NCBI GenBank assembly: GCA_944387035.1
Contig: CALXDJ010000002.1
Span: 52,589-116,588 of the forward strand
Length of the DNA stretch: 64,000 bases
Reading direction: 5' to 3'
Source of the DNA: an uncultured Oscillospiraceae bacterium
Lineage (GTDB): Bacteria; Bacillota; Clostridia; Oscillospirales; Oscillospiraceae
Shown: piece by piece, positions 58,714 through 64,000 of the stretch
Numbering within the stretch: the first letter of the stretch is position 1
Layout: each line of letters opens with the position of its first letter
Translations under genes and position numbers: made by a program
The notes under the pieces: generated by a model
The model's database searches: none
The model's input: the letters and a program-made list of their open reading frames with translations, nothing else
What the model was told of the DNA's origin: nothing

Positions 58714-61386
58714 TCAATACCCCCTGTAATCCGTCACGCTCACCGGCAGCGTCCCCGGCGGCACCACACCATTGACCCCTTGCTGGGCAAAGGGCATGGA
58801 CAAAAACAGCATCTTCAGCTCCACGCTGGTCGTGATGCTGAAATCCGTCACGGCATTTTCCATCCGGAACAGCTCCGCCTGGGCCATGGCCGTCTCCCGG
58901 GCGTCCCGGTCGGCCAGGTCGCCGATGTTCTCCCGCTTGTTGGTGACGTTGAGCTCGATGAGCCGGGCCGTCCGCTGGGCCAGGGTATTCCCGTCCTTGA
59001 GCAGCAAAAACAGCCGCAGATAGTCCTTGTAGCCCAGGGTCAGTCCCTCATCATCCTGCGCACCCTCCGCGGAGAAGGCTCCGTCGGACAAGCTGGCCTC
59101 CCCGCCGGAGGCAATGGCGTCCAGCTGTCCCGAGAGACTGAAGCGCCAGTTGTCGGACGTTTTCAGCAGCGCCACATTCTGGCCGTCCTTCAGTCGGCTG
59201 ACGTCGATCACCGACTCGCCCAGGGCCATGGCCAGCCGCACCAGCTCTCCTGCCACTATGGCAAAGGGGCCGGTCCAGGCCAAGGCCGACTCCACCGAGC
59301 TGACCGTGTTGACCACATCGGACACCGCGAAGGAAGCCACATAGTTGAATACAAAGCGCACCAGGAAGATCATTCCTGTTACGGATTTGAGGTTGTTCTC
59401 CGCACTGGTGAGGTCGCCGTTATAAAGGTACTCCAGCTCCGACTGGTAGTAGTAGTTCACGTCCACTCCAAGGGGAATGCCGCTCATACTCTCCTCTACA
59501 GGCGCGTTCTCGCCGCCGCCCTTGTTGGTGGAGTAGCAGGAGAACATTTCCGAAGCGTAGGTCAGCAGAAGGATCTTGTCGGCGGCATCCGTTGCGGCGT
59601 TGCCCAGGCTGCTGAGAAGATTGTCGTTGAGGGCTTTTTTCACCTGGTCCTTGGCCCCGTCCTCACTGCTCCAGTCTCCGGCCATGCCAAAGTCGGTGCT
59701 CACGCCGCCGGCATCATTGGAACCGTTTTTATAATGCAGAGCGCCCTTAGGATCGAATTCCAGGAAATGGGCAAACTGGTCTTGAATCTGGCCCAGAATG
59801 TCCTCCAGCGTATCCAGAATGTTGTCTTCCGCGTCCTCGTCATCACCGGAGCTGCCGCCGGAACCGCTCCCGGAGCGGCTGTAAAACTCCTGGAGGCGTG
59901 CATAAAACTCCGGGTTTTTGGTGCTCTGAAAGGCATTGCTCTCAAAGGGCTCGAAGGTGCCGGGTACGGTGTATCGCTCCGGCGTGACGCTGTCCAGCAG
60001 TGCCAGCTTGTCCTCCACCTGGTTGTCCGGGCCCCGGCTCTGGTTTTCCACAATCACGCTGATGGGCAGGTCCGCCAGGCTCAAATCTTTCATATAGTCA
60101 CGGGAGTGAAAGATATTTACGTCCGGGTCACCGTAGCCAACGGAATTCAGACGCTCAATGGTCGCTCGGATCTGCGGCACATCCTGGCCCGCCATGGCGT
60201 CGGCCATGGCGCTGACATCGTAGCTGAGCACATCCCGGTAGCGCTCGATGATGGAAGGCCCGTCCGGATCGTTTTCCGGCGGCTTGGTCAAGCCGTCCTT
60301 CAGCCCCTCGGAGCATTTGCCGCTGTTGAGCCGGTTTTCCAGGTTGTCCACCAGCTGCTCCAGCTGCTCCCGCTTCTCATCAGCCCTCTGGCACAGGGCA
60401 CAGAATTCTTCAAAGCTGTTTTCAATGCTCAGATCCGTATCGGTGTTCTGGATGCATTTCTCCAGCGCCTTTGTCCGGTCGGAGATGACGTTGTTGAGGC
60501 CTGTCTGGTAAGCCTGGTTGCTCCAATAGCCGGGCACATAGTTTCCGCTGCCGTCAAAATTGCCCGGTATCCAGCCTTTGAAGTAGGTACCGCCCTTGAT
60601 CAGGGCCTGAATATTCAGGATGTGTCGTTCATATTTGGCTTCGTAGTCGGCAGCCTTTTCTTCTTGTTCATTCAGCACAGCCTCAGTGTAGTCGCTGCGA
60701 GTGGTATAGAGGTAGTCGATCTCATCCTCCAGCGCGTCAATGTATGCGTTGACGGACTCCATGGCGGACGCCTCATAGTCCTTGATCCCGTTGAGGTACT
60801 GGATGCTCTTGTAGATGCGCTTATAGAGCCGGTCGATCTCCTCGATCCGGTCCTCGATCTCCATTTTGTCCTTGATGACGGCAGCGTCCTCCTGGACCTT
60901 CTCGAAGCTGTCCAGCTTGTCCAGGATCTCGCTGACGATGATGGCCGGAGCACGGAACTTGGCATATTCCTCGATCTGGCGGCGCAGGACCTCCTGGTTG
61001 GCCAGATTCTTGCCCTCCGCGGGCGTCACATCACCAGGGATCAGCTCCGAGCCGTAGAACAGCTGGAAGGTGCCCGCCTCCCGGTCCACCCAGTCCTCGC
61101 CGAACACCGCCACCTGGATATACTCGTCCACCATAGCGGCAAACTCCGGATCGTCCTTCATGACGCCGTAGAGCCCGTAGAGATCCTGGAGCAGGGCGTC
61201 GTAGCTGGCCAGCACGGAGTTGGCCGCCAGCTGGTTGGCGTCGTGGAGGATACTGCGGGCGGTGTACAGCCGCGCCAGGTCCACACCGGTGCCGCTGACC
61301 AGCACCGCCGGGATCAGCAGCAGCGTCACGAACACCGTGACCGCGCCCTTGCAGTCCCGGGCCAGTCTGTGAAAAAACTTTCCCAT
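58714..61386 (-). CDS. DUF5702/TadG-like Flp pilus assembly protein
   Basis: 890 residues. N-terminal basic segment and TM helix (CKGAVTVFVTLLLIPAVLVS), then VDLARLYTARSILHDANQL, as in TadG-like proteins, and a long helical/coiled-coil extracellular part (EEIDRLYKRIYKSIQYLNGI, DKLDSFEKVQEDAAVIKDK) containing a Ser/Gly linker (GSGSGGSSGDDEDAED). The DUF5702 domain fills the C-terminal half. Likely external part of the Tad secretion/assembly machinery. Confidence 0.87.
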   Translation of the reverse strand: MGKFFHRLARDCKGAVTVFVTLLLIPAVLVSGTGVDLARLYTARSILHDANQLAANSVLASYDALLQDLYGLYGVMKDDPEFAAMVDEYIQVAVFGEDWVDREAGTFQLFYGSELIPGDVTPAEGKNLANQEVLRRQIEEYAKFRAPAIIVSEILDKLDSFEKVQEDAAVIKDKMEIEDRIEEIDRLYKRIYKSIQYLNGIKDYEASAMESVNAYIDALEDEIDYLYTTRSDYTEAVLNEQEEKAADYEAKYERHILNIQALIKGGTYFKGWIPGNFDGSGNYVPGYWSNQAYQTGLNNVISDRTKALEKCIQNTDTDLSIENSFEEFCALCQRADEKREQLEQLVDNLENRLNSGKCSEGLKDGLTKPPENDPDGPSIIERYRDVLSYDVSAMADAMAGQDVPQIRATIERLNSVGYGDPDVNIFHSRDYMKDLSLADLPISVIVENQSRGPDNQVEDKLALLDSVTPERYTVPGTFEPFESNAFQSTKNPEFYARLQEFYSRSGSGSGGSSGDDEDAEDNILDTLEDILGQIQDQFAHFLEFDPKGALHYKNGSNDAGGVSTDFGMAGDWSSEDGAKDQVKKALNDNLLSSLGNAATDAADKILLLTYASEMFSCYSTNKGGGENAPVEESMSGIPLGVDVNYYYQSELEYLYNGDLTSAENNLKSVTGMIFLVRFVFNYVASFAVSDVVNTVSSVESALAWTGPFAIVAGELVRLAMALGESVIDVSRLKDGQNVALLKTSDNWRFSLSGQLDAIASGGEASLSDGAFSAEGAQDDEGLTLGYKDYLRLFLLLKDGNTLAQRTARLIELNVTNKRENIGDLADRDARETAMAQAELFRMENAVTDFSITTSVELKMLFLSMPFAQQGVNGVVPPGTLPVSVTDYRGY

Positions 61387-61396
61387 CTCCGCGCTC

Positions 61397-62065
61397 CTAT
61401 ATCCCCAGGAATCCGGTGAATTTCTCTCCCAGCTCCGCCACGCCGTCCAGCATATCGGTGAGATTGAACTTCTCGGCCAGGAACAGTGTCAGGTCCCGGG
61501 CCAGGTCCATATTCCGCACGAACTCGTCGCCGTTTTGCACCACGGCGGTGGAGGTCACCGTCACCGGAATCTCCGAGGGAAACCCCACAAAGGAGAGATT
61601 CACCGGCATGGGGATGGTGCGGGTGGCCGTGACCACGATCTCTTTGTATACGATATAATTCACGACGCCGTACTCCACCGACAGCTCACCCGCCGGTTCC
61701 AGGACGCCATTTGCTTCCATGTTAATGACCGCCTGCTCCGCATTGTCCGCGTCGTCTCGGTTGTTGCCCGTCAGGGCGCCCAGCACCGCGCCGTACACGC
61801 TGCCAAGAGCGCTGCGCTCCGTCTCCCAGTAGTAGGTCATGGAGTCCGGATCGTGGCGCAGCCAGGTGTCGGAACGTTCCGTGGCAATGGCGGTGGCGGC
61901 GTATTGGGTGGCCTGCTGGAGTGCTGCCCGGGTGGGCAGGTACATGGCCAGCAGCACCAGTCCCGCGAATACCATAATGATGATGGGAAAGAGAATGGTC
62001 GCCTCCACCACGGCGTCTCCCCGTACATCGTTCCAGAGATTATCTCGTTGTTTCCGGACGGCCAT
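61397..62065 (-). CDS. tadE: TadE-like pseudopilin
   Basis: 222 residues from ATG 62065 (GGGGAGAGG upstream). RGDAVVEATILFPIIIMVFA is the TadE signature with a leader-like E and hydrophobic helix; the extracellular part has paired segments (YAATAIATERSDTWLRHDPD, VTVTSTAVVQNGDEFVRNMD). Minor pilin of the Tad apparatus. Confidence 0.85.
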   Translation of the reverse strand: MAVRKQRDNLWNDVRGDAVVEATILFPIIIMVFAGLVLLAMYLPTRAALQQATQYAATAIATERSDTWLRHDPDSMTYYWETERSALGSVYGAVLGALTGNNRDDADNAEQAVINMEANGVLEPAGELSVEYGVVNYIVYKEIVVTATRTIPMPVNLSFVGFPSEIPVTVTSTAVVQNGDEFVRNMDLARDLTLFLAEKFNLTDMLDGVAELGEKFTGFLGI

Positions 62066-62094
62066 TCTCCTCTCCCCTTTCTCTGTGTGTCTGA

Positions 62095-62334
62095 TCAGCC
62101 GAAGGAACTTCCGCCGCTGATGGTGTTTCCGGAGCCGGTGATCTTGTCCCAAAGCTCGCCCAGCCACTCGCTGAGGCTGCCCCAGAGCATCACAATGGCC
62201 AGCACGGCCACCAGGATCAGCAGCACGGCCACCACCACACCGGAAAGGCCCCGCTCGTCGCTCTTGAGCCCCCGGAAGAATGCGGACGTCTTCACATAAG
62301 CCGCCACAGACAGCTGATTCAACTTATTCAGCAT
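62095..62334 (-). CDS. Flp1-family type IVb pilin-like protein
   Basis: 79 residues. Leader sequence FFRGLKSDERG followed by the hydrophobic pilin helix LSGVVVAVLLILVAVLAIVMLW and a small C-terminal tail ITGSGNTISGGSSFG. Cleavage by prepilin peptidase is expected between G and L. Upstream stem loop at 62374-62395 and AAAGGAG suggest high expression, as for a major pilin. Confidence 0.83.
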   Translation of the reverse strand: MLNKLNQLSVAAYVKTSAFFRGLKSDERGLSGVVVAVLLILVAVLAIVMLWGSLSEWLGELWDKITGSGNTISGGSSFG

Positions 62335-62373
62335 CCTTTGTTTCTCCTTTCCTAAGAAATTCTCTATGTACCG

Positions 62374-62395
62374 CGTCCGGGTCCTTCCCCGGACG
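62374..62395. other. Stem loop in front of the pilin gene
   Basis: CGTCCGGG (62374-62381) pairs with CCCGGACG (62388-62395). Could be a partial terminator or mRNA processing stem that raises pilin expression above its operon neighbours. Confidence 0.45.
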
Positions 62396-62421
62396 GTGGC
62401 ACCCGTTTCAAAGGGACCGCA

Positions 62422-62607
62422 TCACAAATGGCCCTCCCACGTGAGAGGATCGCCGTCGGCGATCTCCAGGATTTGGGGCAGCAGAGTGACTGCCGCGTAC
62501 ACCGCCCCCAGCAGGATGGCCAGCAGTGCCAGCCGCAGCAAAAAGCCCAGGGTGGTCATACCGCCCTCGTCGTCCCGCAGACGGCATTCCGGAACATCGC
62601 GCCTCAT
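62422..62607 (-). CDS. Small TM protein in the tad operon
   Basis: 61 residues from ATG 62607 (AAGGAGGAG upstream). N-terminal 16 residues polar (RRDVPECRLRDDEGGM), a single TM helix (GFLLRLALLAILLGAVYAAV) and a short acidic tail. Unknown; located between tadC and the pilin gene, present in similar clostridial Tad clusters. Confidence 0.72.
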   Translation of the reverse strand: MRRDVPECRLRDDEGGMTTLGFLLRLALLAILLGAVYAAVTLLPQILEIADGDPLTWEGHL

Positions 62608-62626
62608 GGAATCTCCTCCTTGCGCC

Positions 62627-63688
62627 TTACAGGCTGGCAAAGTTCAGCGCCACCGGCACCATGATCATCACCAGGATGGCTACAAACAGCAGCATCGTGG
62701 GGATCATCAGCTTGGAGTTGGCCTTTTCTGAGTCCCGCTTGGCGGTATGGCGCCGCTCCTGCCAGGCGTCGTGGGCCATGCCCTTGAGCAGGGCGCCGAT
62801 CTCGGCGTTGCCTTTGGACTGGCTTTGAATGATGGCGGAGGCCAGCTTGGTGGTCTCCTTGGTGTTGCAGCGATTGATGAAATTGGTATAAGCCGTGGTG
62901 GGATCCACCAGGTTGCTCAGCTCCTCGGCGGTAATCCGCATCTCCTGATACAGCTCCAGATCCTGGCTCTGGGCGGTCTCCCGCCAGGCCCGGTCCATGA
63001 TCATGCCGGAGGTTACCAGCAGTGCCAGCTTCGACACCACGTTGGGGAACTGGCGGCTGATGGCCGCCCGGCGCCGGTTGAGCCGGTCATTCACCTCGTC
63101 GTACTGGGCGTAGACCAGCCCCGCTACCAGCAGCGTCCCCACCAGCATCGCCGCAAGCCCTCCGGTGCGGTTGCCCATGCCGTAGGTCAGCGCACCCAGA
63201 GCCAGAACCACGGCCTCGCCCAAAATGGGATAGGACAGCAGCCGGGCCAGCAGCTGCTTGGTCTTGTTGACGGCATACTTCTTCCCATAGAGCTCCGTGT
63301 TCCGCTCCAGCAAGGTTTTGTGCAGGCTGCCCCGGCCCAGGGCCTCATACCGGTTCTGGAGCACATAGCCCGGCATTTCAAACAGGCTCACGCTCCGCAG
63401 ATCGCCGCTGCGCAGAGCCTCGCCCTCCCGCCGGAGCTTTTCAATCTTCTTTTGGGAGTCCCCGCCCAGCACCAGGCCCATGACCTTGGCGGCCACGCCG
63501 TGATACCGCGCCAGCATTTCCTCCCGCCGGGCGTCCTTCCGGCGCAGGCGTTCTTCCTCCAGCCGCCCGTCCAGCACCCGGTTATAGGCCGCCGTCACCC
63601 AGTCCTCCCGGGTGACCCGGCCCAGCAGCCAGAACCACGCCGCAGCCAGGACCGTGGCCGGCACCAGTACGATCACCAGAACGATCAT
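62627..63688 (-). CDS. tadC: Type II secretion system F-family protein (TadC)
   Basis: 353 residues. Membrane platform protein of the Tad pilus. GspF-like C-terminal domain with helices around residues 140-175 and 320-353 (RQFPNVVSKLALLVTSGMIM, IPTMLLFVAILVMIMVP), N-terminal helix LVIVLVPATVLAAAWFWLL. The core of the assembly system between TadB (63701 onward) and the small TM gene. Twelve bases after TadB. Confidence 0.88.
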   Translation of the reverse strand: MIVLVIVLVPATVLAAAWFWLLGRVTREDWVTAAYNRVLDGRLEEERLRRKDARREEMLARYHGVAAKVMGLVLGGDSQKKIEKLRREGEALRSGDLRSVSLFEMPGYVLQNRYEALGRGSLHKTLLERNTELYGKKYAVNKTKQLLARLLSYPILGEAVVLALGALTYGMGNRTGGLAAMLVGTLLVAGLVYAQYDEVNDRLNRRRAAISRQFPNVVSKLALLVTSGMIMDRAWRETAQSQDLELYQEMRITAEELSNLVDPTTAYTNFINRCNTKETTKLASAIIQSQSKGNAEIGALLKGMAHDAWQERRHTAKRDSEKANSKLMIPTMLLFVAILVMIMVPVALNFASL

Positions 63689-63700
63689 GCCGTTTCCTCC

Positions 63701-64000
63701 TCAGATCTCCACATTGCTGAATTTCCGGGCCATGATGAAGCTGATGATGAATACCACCAGCCCTCCGGTGGCTACCGCCCGGCCCGCGGGCTCCGTATAG
63801 ATTGCATCCATAAAGCCCGCGCCGGCGGTACCGATGATGCCCAGGATCACCAGGGGCATCACCAGCATGATGTTGACCTCGGATTTGGCCGCAGTCATGA
63901 GGGTATCGATCTCCATTTCGATCTCCATCTTGTCGGCGATGATCTGCTGGGTCTCCCGGACAATCTCGTCGGCCCGGCTGGACTTGCCCTCGATGGTGGC
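63701..64000 (-). CDS. tadB: TadB, type II secretion system F-family protein (partial)
   Basis: Only the last 99 residues are in the window; the gene runs past the right edge. The visible part has REITQQIIADKMEIEMEI-like helix (ETQQIIADKMEIEMEIDTL), then the GspF-type C-terminal helices (EVNIMLVMPLVILGIIGTAG, RAVATGGLVVFIISFIMARK). The pair TadB-TadC forms the inner-membrane platform. Start is outside the window. Confidence 0.85.
   Translation of the reverse strand, partial: ATIEGKSSRADEIVRETQQIIADKMEIEMEIDTLMTAAKSEVNIMLVMPLVILGIIGTAGAGFMDAIYTEPAGRAVATGGLVVFIISFIMARKFSNVEI

Noticed and set aside
58195..61419. A 1074-residue plus-strand frame opposite the DUF5702/TadG-like gene
   Set aside because: Antisense shadow without recognisable domains; the tad gene order supports the minus frame.

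Overview
The window looks like a chromosomal segment of a GC-rich, anaerobic, gut-type Clostridia bacterium, most likely Oscillospiraceae-like. This is inferred from codon use, EFR1-type ferredoxin, TIGR04076, DUF6132, DUF2200, DUF5714 and DUF5702 families, SLH and Tad proteins, and strong GGAGG ribosome sites. No rRNA, tRNA, transposase, phage gene or CRISPR array was seen. Most genes lie on the minus strand in tightly packed operons with ATGA or TGATG overlaps.

1-7 kb: the tail of a CbbX/SpoVK-like AAA ATPase, then a minus-strand operon: substrate-binding lipoprotein, permease and ATPase of a FecBCD-type ABC importer, an FmdE-like protein, and larE, larB, larC for the nickel-pincer nucleotide cofactor. 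A consensus promoter (TTGACA-17-TATAAT) is followed by a structured leader ending in an intrinsic terminator with a possible antiterminator, a candidate metal- or cofactor-responsive RNA. LarC carries about 40 histidines in a 79-residue stretch. 7-9.4 kb: a FAD/Rieske oxidoreductase translationally coupled to a tocopherol cyclase-like protein.

9.5-15 kb: tetrapyrrole operon (sirC-like, hemC, cobA-hemD fusion, hemB, hemL) without hemA, preceded by a promoter, a structured RNA and a terminator. 15-21 kb: a five-gene redox/hydrolase operon divergent from a LysR regulator, plus an OGG1-type DNA glycosylase. 20.8-23.4 kb: a TetR gene with a palindromic operator in its own promoter, two frameshifted membrane-protein genes and an EFR1-type flavodoxin/ferredoxin. 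23.5-25 kb: thioredoxin, thioredoxin reductase and a DUF6132 protein.

25-43 kb: short accessory genes, including DUF2200, XRE, a PNPOx-like protein, a DUF5714-ArsC fusion, hydrolases, PepSY, a phosphoesterase, a Vat-like acetyltransferase, an ECF sigma factor with its membrane partner, an SDR/deformylase-like/SGNH/TIGR04076 operon, HxlR, a MarR regulator with a frameshifted MATE pump, and PadR with a PPD1-FtsW-like protein. Several regulator promoters carry visible palindromic operators.

43-64 kb: a large minus-strand surface and signalling island. From the right edge leftward it encodes Tad pilus genes (tadB partial, tadC, a small TM protein, Flp-like pilin, TadE-like, DUF5702/TadG-like, a second pseudopilin-like protein, prepilin peptidase), a WG-repeat protein, a DUF6382-FHA protein, a 49-residue membrane protein, a Hanks-type kinase with a propeller-like sensor, and a 1306-residue SLH protein. 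After a terminator comes a second kinase module: kinase-TM-TPR interrupted by one in-frame TAG, a small membrane protein and two paralogous TPR lipoproteins. The arrangement suggests phosphorylation-based control of pilus or envelope assembly.

Four genes (two membrane proteins, MATE, kinase A) are broken by a single small lesion. These could be natural decay, phase variation or consensus errors, and raw-read checks would decide.
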